Shown: piece by piece, positions 1 through 5,378 of the stretch | How the letters are laid out: every line of letters starts with the position of its first letter | Numbering within the stretch: position 1 is the stretch's first letter | Source of the DNA: Rickettsiales bacterium | Lineage (GTDB): Bacteria; Pseudomonadota; Alphaproteobacteria; Rickettsiales; UBA1997 | Direction: 5' to 3' | NCBI GenBank assembly: GCA_031289855.1 | Contig: JAITOR010000034.1 | Coordinates: 1 to 5,585, forward strand | DNA length: 5,585 nt | The notes under the pieces: generated by a model | The model's input: only the letters and a program-made list of their open reading frames with translations | Databases searched by the model: none | What the model was told of the DNA's origin: nothing | Made by a program: the position numbers and the translations under genes

Positions 1-71
1 ATGGTTTCTGCCGCAATTATTGATGTAATATCATTTGCTATTTTATTAAAATTATCATTATGGTTTTTAAT
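1..71 (-). other. Open reading frame running off the window edge, unidentified, possible start of a small protein
   Basis: Downstream of pheS on the same strand one frame stays open to the window edge and reads (from an ATT at 71-69) IKNHNDNFNKIANDITSIIA followed by AET. It has no ATG, GTG or TTG in frame, so a real gene would need an ATT start or would begin elsewhere, and no Shine-Dalgarno sequence is visible. The F-x-x-I-A-x-D-I pattern loosely recalls the N-terminus of small UbiK/BMFP-type proteins, but 23 residues cannot establish that. It does not look like the start of PheT. It could simply be non-coding DNA after pheS. Confidence 0.15.
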
Positions 72-75
72 ATAA

Positions 76-1107
76 TTATTTTTCGTAACAATTAAACGAA
101 TAATGTTTTAAATATCTCAAATCACCCTCAAAAAGAGTTCTAACATCGCCAATTCCGTATTTTAACATGGCCATTCGTTCTAATCCAAATCCAAATGCAA
201 CTCCTTGCCATTCATTCGAATCGAGATTGATGTTTTTAATAACGTTTGGATGTGTAAAGCCACTGCCACCCAATTCACACCAATCACTACCTTCACCAAA
301 TTTTACGATCTTTCCACCCTCTTTTATACAACTCATATCAACTTCTAAACTTGGAGTTGTAAAAGGAAAATAACTTGGTCTAAATCTAATATTTAAATCT
401 TTAATTTCAAAAAATTTTTTACAAAATTCGATAATAAGATATTTTAAATTGGCAACCGTAACATTTTTATCTATATATTGTAAATCAACTTGAGAAAACA
501 TTGGTGAATGAGTAGCATCCATTTCTCTACGATAAGTTTTTCCTAATGAAACGAATTTATAGGGTGGTTTTTTTCGCTCCATTTCTCTCACATCTGTTGC
601 CGTACACTGAGTCCTTAAAAGATGTTTGTTTTGCAAAAAAAACGTATCTTGCATTTGTCTTGCCGGATGATTGGGGGGAGTATTCAACGCTTCAAAATTA
701 TGCCAATCATCCTCTAGTTCTACACCAGATGTTATCGAAAATCCCATATTATAAAAAACATCTTCCAATTCTTTTATGGTCTTCGTTAATGGATGAATTG
801 AGCCTTTTTCAACTTTTCTAACCGGTAAAGTTACATCTATTTTTTCATTTCTCAAATCACTTCTTATTTTTTCAATTTCAAAATCTTTTTCCAACTCTGT
901 TATCTTTTTTTCAGTATCATTTTTAAGCCTATTCAATTCAATTTTGTCATCTTTGGATAAATCTTTTATTTCTTTCATCAAAAGAGTTATTGAGCCATTT
1001 TTACTTAAAAATTCATTTTTTAATTCTTTTAAGTCTTGACTATTTTTAACCTTTTCAATTCTATCAAAAAATTTATTTCTTAATTTTTCCATCTCTTTTT
1101 CTCGCAT
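76..1107 (-). CDS. pheS: Phenylalanine--tRNA ligase alpha subunit
   Basis: Catalytic subunit of the cytoplasmic (alpha-beta)2 enzyme that charges tRNA-Phe with phenylalanine using ATP. The 343-residue product is slightly longer than the usual ~330-340. Residues 1-90 form the charged N-terminal coiled coil that binds tRNA. The class II catalytic core follows: HNFEALNTPPNHPAR at 136-150, LLRTQ at 163-167, motif 2 TYRREMDATHSPMF at 191-204, RPSYFPFTTPSLEVD at 243-257 and motif 3 GFGLERMAMLKYGI at 306-319. All expected core segments are intact. The start is ambiguous: ATG at 1107 has a weak AGAAG five bases upstream, while ATG at 1092 (residue 6) would align better with typical N-termini; both lie inside the end of rpmB. 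It is the second gene of the rpmB-pheS unit and has no promoter of its own. The usual partner pheT does not follow within the window, and the 75 bp after the stop do not resemble its N-terminus. Confidence 0.97.
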   Translation of the reverse strand: MREKEMEKLRNKFFDRIEKVKNSQDLKELKNEFLSKNGSITLLMKEIKDLSKDDKIELNRLKNDTEKKITELEKDFEIEKIRSDLRNEKIDVTLPVRKVEKGSIHPLTKTIKELEDVFYNMGFSITSGVELEDDWHNFEALNTPPNHPARQMQDTFFLQNKHLLRTQCTATDVREMERKKPPYKFVSLGKTYRREMDATHSPMFSQVDLQYIDKNVTVANLKYLIIEFCKKFFEIKDLNIRFRPSYFPFTTPSLEVDMSCIKEGGKIVKFGEGSDWCELGGSGFTHPNVIKNINLDSNEWQGVAFGFGLERMAMLKYGIGDVRTLFEGDLRYLKHYSFNCYEK

Positions 1108-1453
1108 TTATTCTTCTAACTTTTTTTGCCTTTACAACTTTAATATCAGTGATTAAACCACTTTTTTCAAGTGATTTCTCTGCTTTTTTCTTGAATATTT
1201 TTGCATCCGGAGTTAGTTTATTTTTTCTGCAATTGATTATAAAAGCATCAAATCCACCATATTTATTGATGGTTCTTAATGTTCCAGTTGCCACTTGCAA
1301 TGTTATGTCCTTACCAAGTGCAACACTTTTAAATGTTGCCTTTTTTAAATTAGGAACAAATTTTTTTGAAGTTCTAGTAGGGTGTCCTTTTGTATGAGAA
1401 ACGTTTCTTCCCACAACTACTTTCTGCCCTGTCAATTCACACATTTTAGTCAT
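1073..1453 (-). CDS. rpmB: 50S ribosomal protein L28 with basic C-terminal tail
   Basis: Structural protein of the large ribosomal subunit. The N-terminus MTKMCELTGQ matches the L28 signature (usual form M-x-x-x-C-x-x-T-G), followed by NVSHTKGHPTRTSKKFVPNL at 18-37, a conserved L28 segment. The middle (TLRTINKYGGFDAFIINCRK, residues 58-77) and KLTPDAKIFKKKAEK are the extended alphaproteobacterial form. At 126 residues it is longer than the usual ~95-100 of this form, because of a Lys/Arg-rich tail after residue ~97 (IKVVKAKKVRRINARKRDGK). The last 35 bases overlap the start of pheS in another frame. The ATG at 1453 is chosen because it gives the standard family N-terminus; no Shine-Dalgarno sequence is visible in the very AT-rich leader. 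It is the first gene of the rpmB-pheS unit and has a candidate sigma70 promoter just upstream. Confidence 0.96.
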   Translation of the reverse strand: MTKMCELTGQKVVVGRNVSHTKGHPTRTSKKFVPNLKKATFKSVALGKDITLQVATGTLRTINKYGGFDAFIINCRKNKLTPDAKIFKKKAEKSLEKSGLITDIKVVKAKKVRRINARKRDGKIKK

Positions 1454-1481
1454 TTTTAATAAATAATATTTAATAATTATT

Positions 1482-1509
1482 AAAATATATGTTTTATTTT
1501 ATTAGTCAA
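1482..1509 (-). promoter_or_regulatory. Candidate sigma70 promoter for rpmB-pheS
   Basis: On the minus strand TTGACT (1509-1504) is followed after 16 bp by TATTTT (1487-1482). This predicts transcription from about 1475 and a leader of roughly 20 bases before the rpmB ATG at 1453. The -35 is a 5/6 match and the -10 a 4/6 match in a region so AT-rich that -10-like hexamers are common, so the -10 placement is uncertain. It faces away from the promoter of the divergent operon. Confidence 0.5.
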
Positions 1510-1514
1510 TTTTT

Positions 1515-1543
1515 TTGACAAATTATTTTTAATCATGTATTAT
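1515..1543 (+). promoter_or_regulatory. Strong sigma70 promoter, predicted leaderless
   Basis: TTGACA at 1515-1520 is a perfect -35. A 17-bp spacer leads to TATTAT at 1538-1543, a 5/6 match to the -10. Counting seven bases from the last base of the -10 puts the transcription start at the A of the ATG at 1550, so the mRNA should begin at, or within a base or two of, its start codon. This promoter overlaps an upstream in-frame ATG at 1535, which therefore cannot be the translation start for transcripts from this promoter. Confidence 0.72.
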
Positions 1544-1549
1544 TGTATC

Positions 1550-1846
1550 ATGACAAAAGAATTTAGTATTCCTTGTAATTTTCAAGGTGGAAAACAAAAT
1601 ATTCTCTTTTATATTGGAGATCCAAGAGAGGATAACCATCCTATAAATTTTCAAGTTAAATGGTTATCGGAAAAAAAAGGCGGACAGGTTCCGCAAGATA
1701 TTATGGAATCTATACAAAACCTATATAATTTGGCAAAAAAGCATAAAGTTTCTTTTGAAGAATTGTGTTTTTATGCCGTAAATGTTGCAAGTGGAGCAAT
1801 TGAAAATAACAACAAAGAGTTTGCAAAAATAATAAATGAAGGATGA
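1550..1846 (+). CDS. DUF2610-like small conserved protein, function unknown
   Basis: A 98-residue soluble protein with no signal peptide or membrane segment. The pattern FSIPCNFQGG (residues 4-13), YIGDP, HPINFQVKWLSEKKGG (26-41), QDIMESIQNLYNLAKKHKVSFEELCFYA (45-72) resembles the DUF2610 family found in Rickettsiales and other Proteobacteria; this is recognition from memory, not a search. The second half is predicted helical. Its biochemical role is unknown. Start: ATG at 1550, rather than the in-frame ATG at 1535, because 1535 lies within the promoter between -35 and -10 and because MTKEFSIPC fits the family N-terminus. There is no Shine-Dalgarno sequence, as expected for a leaderless message. 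It is the first gene of a three-gene operon and its TGA stop lies two bases before the ftsQ start, so the two are probably translationally coupled. Confidence 0.85.
   Translation: MTKEFSIPCNFQGGKQNILFYIGDPREDNHPINFQVKWLSEKKGGQVPQDIMESIQNLYNLAKKHKVSFEELCFYAVNVASGAIENNNKEFAKIINEG
1839..1843 (+). promoter_or_regulatory. Ribosome binding site deciding the ftsQ start
   Basis: AAGGA at 1839-1843 stands five bases before ATG 1849. The alternative ATG at 1843 overlaps this site and would have no spacing, so 1849 is preferred. The site lies inside the last codons of the upstream gene. Confidence 0.7.
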
Positions 1847-1848
1847 TA

Positions 1849-2601
1849 ATGTTTTTCAAAAGAAACAAATATCTAAAATATAAATTGTTTTTTTTATATA
1901 TATTTTTTTCTTTAATTATTATTTTATGTAGTTTTTTATTGTATAAAACTTTCAAAATGGTAAAAAATAATACATACAATTATATTATAAATGAATTTTT
2001 TAAAAGCAGTTGTTATAATGTGGAATTAAAAGGAAATAATAGAGTTGATAAAGTAAAATTGCAACAAAGAATAGATGGTTTTTGTGATTCTAAACAAATT
2101 GATTTGGAGATGCTATTCAATGAATTAAAAAAGGATCCTTGGATAAAAAATCTTGAAATAAAGAGAGATTTAAAAGACAACATTTTAATAATCAATATCA
2201 TAGAATATATGCCTTTTGCTATATTGATTGAGAATAACAAATCAAAATTAATAAATGAAACTGGGGAAGAAATAAAGATTGGGAAATATGCGGTGCAGGA
2301 TTTTGAAGGCAATTTGATAAATTTATCTGGCGAGAATGTTAAAAGAAATATAAATTCTTTATTTAATTTGCTAACATCGAATGCAGATTTAATGCAAAAA
2401 ATAAGATACGTGACAAAAATTCAAGATAGAAGATGGAATTTTGAGTTTTACAATGGAATATTGGTAAAAATGCCAGAAAACGATGAAATACAAGCCTGGA
2501 AAATGCTGGAAGAAATTTTGAAAAAAGAAAATATGGAACATAATTTAAAAGTTATTGATTTGAGAAATAGCGAAAAAACTTATTTAGAGTGGAGAGAGTA
2601 A
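1849..2601 (+). CDS. ftsQ: Cell division protein FtsQ (POTRA-domain, single-pass membrane protein)
   Basis: FtsQ is an inner-membrane divisome protein that bridges the early cytoplasmic ring and the septal synthase through FtsB/FtsL. The 250-residue product has the expected layout. A short basic cytoplasmic tail (MFFKRNKYLKYK) is followed by one membrane segment at about 13-32. A POTRA domain spans about 56-126, with V-x-L-x-G-N-N-R at its start, DPWIKNLEIKRDL at 96-108 and the Y-M-P-F-A motif at its end. The FtsQ beta domain contains KLINETGEEI, DRRWNFEFYNGILVKMP at about 193-209 and the final VIDLRNSEKTYLEW strand. It stops soon after that strand, so it lacks the long C-terminal tail of many alphaproteobacterial homologues (usually ~280-310 residues). 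The gene is not beside murC, murB, ddl, ftsA or ftsZ here but sits between two small genes of unknown function, with a 1-bp overlap to the next. Identification rests on architecture and motif pattern, as FtsQ sequences diverge strongly. Confidence 0.85.
   Translation: MFFKRNKYLKYKLFFLYIFFSLIIILCSFLLYKTFKMVKNNTYNYIINEFFKSSCYNVELKGNNRVDKVKLQQRIDGFCDSKQIDLEMLFNELKKDPWIKNLEIKRDLKDNILIINIIEYMPFAILIENNKSKLINETGEEIKIGKYAVQDFEGNLINLSGENVKRNINSLFNLLTSNADLMQKIRYVTKIQDRRWNFEFYNGILVKMPENDEIQAWKMLEEILKKENMEHNLKVIDLRNSEKTYLEWRE
2591..2596 (+). promoter_or_regulatory. Ribosome binding site deciding the start of the DUF2628-like gene
   Basis: GGAGAG at 2591-2596 lies four bases before ATG 2601. An in-frame GTG at 2589 overlaps this site and is rejected as a start. 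The ATG shares one base with the ftsQ TAA stop (TAATG), an arrangement typical of translational reinitiation. Confidence 0.7.
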
Positions 2602-2963
2602 TGTTAAACACATACAATGTTTATCTTTTACATAAAGATAATAAAGTTGAAGAAACTTTGTTTATAAAAGTTGGTTTTGATATTTTTTCATTTATAGGGC
2701 AAATTTTTTTATTTACTTTTGTATATTTAGCATATAGAGAACTTTATAGAGAAAGTGTGACACTGTTTGTAATTTCAGTGTTAATGATTTTTTGTTATCC
2801 CGTAAATGTTGTTTTAGCAATATTTTTAGGAATTAAAATCAATAAATATTATTCGATTGTTTTGTTGAAGAGAGGATATCAATATTTGGGATATGCAAAA
2901 GGAAGGAATGTGACAGAAGCTAAAGAAAATTTTAGAAAAGAAGGAAGTAATTTGGAAGATTGA
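2601..2963 (+). CDS. DUF2628-like small membrane protein, function unknown
   Basis: The 120-residue product starts with a short soluble part (NVYLLHKDNKVEETLFIKVGF). Two hydrophobic segments follow at about 28-46 and 53-78, split by the polar YRELYRES. It ends in a cytoplasm-like tail, NKYYSIVLLKRGYQYLGYAKGRN then VTEAKENF. The VGF before the first membrane segment and the closing pattern L-x-x-R-G-Y-x-x-x-G-x-A-x-x-x-x-x-x-E-A-x-x-x-F match what I recall of the DUF2628 family, common in alphaproteobacteria. No enzyme motif is visible and no function is known. As the last gene of the operon it is translated with ftsQ, so a role in the envelope or division is possible but is only an inference from location. 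It could also be called a generic two-pass membrane protein. Confidence 0.8.
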   Translation: MLNTYNVYLLHKDNKVEETLFIKVGFDIFSFIGQIFLFTFVYLAYRELYRESVTLFVISVLMIFCYPVNVVLAIFLGIKINKYYSIVLLKRGYQYLGYAKGRNVTEAKENFRKEGSNLED

Positions 2964-2998
2964 TTTAATATGTAAATTAATAAAATACAATTTGGTGC

Positions 2999-3026
2999 AA
3001 AAAAGACAAAGGGGGCGATACTCCCC
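2999..3026 (-). terminator. Probable rho-independent terminator of nrdD
   Basis: On the minus strand GGGG (3026-3023) can pair with CCCC (within 3015-3011) across a loop of about seven to eight bases, and the stem is followed by TTTGTCTTTTTT. A GC stem with a T-rich tail, about 75 bases after the nrdD stop and in an otherwise AT-rich region, fits an intrinsic terminator. The stem is only four pairs and the tail is interrupted, hence moderate confidence. Confidence 0.5.
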
Positions 3027-3038
3027 TCTCTCTCCCTA

Positions 3039-3052
3039 CAATCTCACGATTG
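3039..3052 (-). other. GNRA-capped hairpin in the nrdD 3' untranslated region
   Basis: Read on the minus strand, CAATC and GATTG form a perfect 5-bp stem closed by GTGA, a GNRA tetraloop (GUGA in RNA). CCC (minus strand, about 3066-3064) and GGG (3036-3034) could enclose it. It lies between the nrdD stop and the terminator, so it would be part of the mRNA tail. On the plus strand the loop is TCAC, which is not a stable tetraloop, so the structure favours the minus-strand transcript. Confidence 0.4.
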
Positions 3053-3100
3053 ATATCTTATATGGGCTTTTTACTTCTCTCTTTAAATTACAATCACTTT

Positions 3101-5323
3101 TTATGCACCACACACTTTGTTTTCATATTCTCTTATTTTTTCTCCATTTTCCACAAATAATACCCTCTCTCCATGCTCGCCCCTCTTTCCAACATTGAAA
3201 CTTTCAACTGGCCTGTGATACCCCATAACTCTCGTCCATACTTGCGTTTTTGCTCCACAATGTGGACAAGTTTCAATCTCACCATTTAAATATCCGTGCT
3301 CACTGCAAGTTGAAAATACAGGTGTTATTGTGATATATGGTAGTCTATAATTACTTAATACACTCTTCACGAACCTTTTACAACTTTCCATATTACTAAT
3401 TCTTTCACTCATATATAAATGCAATACGGTGCCACCTGTATATTTTCCCTGCAAACTATCCTGCATATTTAATGCATCAAAAGGATCATCAGTATAATTA
3501 GCCCTTAATTGGCTACTATTAGTGTAATAAATATTAGGTTCCTTACCAGCCTGTATAATGCTTGCATATCGTTTTTTGTCTTCTTTCGCAAATCTATATG
3601 TAGTGCCTTCAGCGGGTGTTGCCTCCAAATTATATAAATTTCCAGTTTCATTTTGATATTCTTTTAATTTATTCCTCATAAATTCTAATACCTCATCAGC
3701 CAAAGCAATACCTCGTGGATCGCTGATATCATAGCTGTCATCAGTGAAATTTCTAATCATTTCATTCATGCCATTCAAACCGATTGTGGAGAAATGGTTT
3801 CTAAAATGTTTCAAATATCGTTTTGTATATGGATAAAAACCTCTCTCATACAATTCTTGCACAAAAATTCGTTTTTTTTCAAGTGTAGACTTTGCCAAAT
3901 CCATAAGTCTTGTTAATTCTTTTAAAAATCCAACTTTATCACCAAATTTCACCAATCCATCGCTATAACCTTTAAATCTATATCCTAACCTTGCCATATT
4001 GATTGTTACTACACCAATACTACCAGTCATTTCAGCTGATCCAAACAACCCATTTCCTCGTTTTAACAATTCTCGCAAATCCAATTGCAAACGACAACAC
4101 ATGCTTCTAACGGCTCCTGGCTTGTAGGCATTAGGATTTTCCACTAAATTTCCCTCTGCATTTTTCATATATTGACTTCCAATAAAGTTTTGAAAATACG
4201 AACTTCCAATTTTTGCTGTATTTTCAAAAAGTGCATCAGCCGCTGGACTATTCCAATTAAAATCCTCTGTAATGTTAACTGTTGGAATTGGGAATGTAAA
4301 AGGTTGACCCTCCGTATCCCCTTCCGTCATAACTTGATAATATGCTATATCAATCAATTCAATCTCCTTTTGAAAGTATTTGTAGGTAAAATCTTCCAAA
4401 TTTTCAATGCCCCTTTCTTTTGCTCTTTTTAATATATCGTTCGAATTCAATAAATCTGTTTTTTTATCCAAGTCCTTAAATAAATGCAGACCTTTTCTTG
4501 TGGGAAATTGATCTTTCAAATCATTTGGTACGGTAAAATCAAGCGTGATATTAGTAAAAGGACTCTGTCCCCACCTTGCTGGCACATTCAAGTTATAAAT
4601 AAACGATGATATACCTTTTTTAATTTCCTCCAAACTCAAATTATCTATGAAAACATAAGGGGCAAGGTAAGTGTCAAAACTACTGAAAGCTTGAGCACCA
4701 GCCCATTCGCTTTGTAAAATACCCAAAAAATTTGCCATTTGACCCAATGCTGAACGAAAATGCTTAGGAGCCTGAGCAGATACTCTACCACGAACCCCGT
4801 TAAAACCTTCATCCAATAAAGCCCTTAACGACCAACCAGCACAATAACCGGATAAATTATCCAAATCATGTATGTGATAGTCTGCAATTCTGTGAGCCTC
4901 GCCTTCTTCCTTTGAATAAACATTATCCAACCAATAGTTTGCCACCAATTTACCAGCAAGATTGCTTATCATACCTGCATTCGAATAGCCAACATTGGCA
5001 TTTGCATTAATCCTCCAATCCTCTTTATCAATATATTCCTTGACCGAAGCTTTGGATGAAACCTTTGTATCCCTATTTTCTTGCTTTGAAGTCAATTCCG
5101 CCTCAACTTCTTCTTTAATAAATTCTTTATAAACCTTTAGCAAGTTTGCTTTTAACAACTCTTGTTCTATTATTTCTGTTTGATCGCCTGCTATAAATTT
5201 TAAATTATTGTTTTTAATTGTATTTAAAAAATCAGATAAAGAACCACTTTTTGCACTTTTAAATGCCTTTGCCAATCTATCTTTTAGATTAGGCTTTATA
5301 AATACTTCTGGATTACTTTTCAT
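3101..5323 (-). CDS. nrdD: Anaerobic (class III) ribonucleoside-triphosphate reductase
   Basis: Oxygen-sensitive glycyl-radical enzyme that reduces ribonucleoside triphosphates to deoxyribonucleotides in the cytoplasm. The 740-residue product has the complete core: HIHDLDNLSGYCAGWSL at 150-166 with Cys161; the EWAGAQAFSSFDTYLAP stretch at 206-222; NVPARWGQSPFTN at 246-258; RSMCCRLQLDLRELL with Cys409/Cys410, one expected to be the thiyl-radical cysteine; NLEATPAEGT at 565-574; a zinc site C673-x2-H676-x9-C686-x2-C689; and the glycyl-radical loop RVMGY with Gly701. The N-terminal ~100 residues show no KRDG/PFD pattern of the regulatory ATP-cone. ATG at 5323 is chosen because AGGAA lies just upstream; an in-frame GTG at 5362 overlaps the promoter -10 region. 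The activase gene nrdG is not in the window. The gene is convergent with the operon to its left and appears to be under NrdR control. Confidence 0.96.
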   Translation of the reverse strand: MKSNPEVFIKPNLKDRLAKAFKSAKSGSLSDFLNTIKNNNLKFIAGDQTEIIEQELLKANLLKVYKEFIKEEVEAELTSKQENRDTKVSSKASVKEYIDKEDWRINANANVGYSNAGMISNLAGKLVANYWLDNVYSKEEGEAHRIADYHIHDLDNLSGYCAGWSLRALLDEGFNGVRGRVSAQAPKHFRSALGQMANFLGILQSEWAGAQAFSSFDTYLAPYVFIDNLSLEEIKKGISSFIYNLNVPARWGQSPFTNITLDFTVPNDLKDQFPTRKGLHLFKDLDKKTDLLNSNDILKRAKERGIENLEDFTYKYFQKEIELIDIAYYQVMTEGDTEGQPFTFPIPTVNITEDFNWNSPAADALFENTAKIGSSYFQNFIGSQYMKNAEGNLVENPNAYKPGAVRSMCCRLQLDLRELLKRGNGLFGSAEMTGSIGVVTINMARLGYRFKGYSDGLVKFGDKVGFLKELTRLMDLAKSTLEKKRIFVQELYERGFYPYTKRYLKHFRNHFSTIGLNGMNEMIRNFTDDSYDISDPRGIALADEVLEFMRNKLKEYQNETGNLYNLEATPAEGTTYRFAKEDKKRYASIIQAGKEPNIYYTNSSQLRANYTDDPFDALNMQDSLQGKYTGGTVLHLYMSERISNMESCKRFVKSVLSNYRLPYITITPVFSTCSEHGYLNGEIETCPHCGAKTQVWTRVMGYHRPVESFNVGKRGEHGERVLFVENGEKIREYENKVCGA

Positions 5324-5327
5324 AAAA

Positions 5328-5332
5328 TTCCT
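5328..5332 (-). promoter_or_regulatory. Ribosome binding site of nrdD
   Basis: AGGAA (minus strand, 5332-5328) stands four bases before the ATG at 5323 and supports this start. It overlaps the downstream NrdR-like box by its full length, so a bound repressor would sit over the DNA coding for the ribosome binding site. Confidence 0.75.
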
Positions 5333-5374
5333 ATATATAGTTATTAACCTATTATAAATCACTATATGTAGTTG
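5328..5374 (-). promoter_or_regulatory. Tandem NrdR boxes upstream of nrdD
   Basis: Two copies of the NrdR operator pattern acaCwAtATaTwGtgt are visible on the minus strand. Box 1 (5374-5359) is CAACTACATATAGTGA, matching 12 of 16 positions. Box 2 (5343-5328) is TAACTATATATAGGAA, matching 11 of 16 with a perfect 10-bp palindromic core CTATATATAG. The cores are 31 bp apart, three helical turns, the spacing known for cooperative NrdR binding. Box 1 sits between -35 and -10 and box 2 covers about +2 to +17, so binding would block transcription. NrdR is the usual repressor of ribonucleotide reductase genes and responds to nucleotide state. No nrdR gene is in the window. Confidence 0.75.
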
Positions 5375-5378
5375 TCAA
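5351..5378 (-). promoter_or_regulatory. Sigma70 promoter of nrdD
   Basis: On the minus strand a perfect TTGACA (5378-5373) and a perfect TATAAT (5356-5351) are separated by 16 bp. Transcription is predicted from the A at about 5344, giving a leader of about 21 bases before ATG 5323. Consensus strength in both boxes implies that control depends on a repressor, in line with the overlapping NrdR boxes. Confidence 0.85.

Noticed and set aside
1..75. Plus-strand mini-frame starting with ATG at position 1 (24 codons, hydrophobic)
   Set aside because: It is the complement of the open frame on the other strand, has no visible upstream signals because the window starts there, and its hydrophobic character is what the antisense of Asn/Asp-rich codons gives.
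546..821. Plus-strand frame opposite pheS
   Set aside because: Antisense to conserved class II synthetase motifs; a shadow frame.
1469..1484. Perfect 16-bp palindrome of A and T only upstream of rpmB
   Set aside because: In DNA that is almost entirely A and T a palindrome of this length is expected by chance, and it has no spacing or partner site that suggests an operator.
1710..2312. Minus-strand frames opposite the DUF2610-like gene and ftsQ
   Set aside because: Antisense to genes with clear start signals and family patterns; composition is typical of shadow frames in AT-rich DNA.
2952..2991. Possible promoter in the 3' end of the DUF2628-like gene (TTGATT with TAAAAT or TACAAT)
   Set aside because: Spacers are 15 or 20 bp and the hexamers are weak, as expected by chance in this AT-rich stretch.
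2992..3198. Plus-strand frame opposite the end of nrdD
   Set aside because: Most of it is antisense to conserved NrdD codons, it starts at a GTG without a ribosome binding site, and it resembles no protein I recognise.
3101..5323. nrdD as a recent horizontal acquisition because of its higher GC than ftsQ
   Set aside because: Conserved parts of pheS are similarly GC-richer than ftsQ, so the difference is explained by protein conservation rather than transfer.
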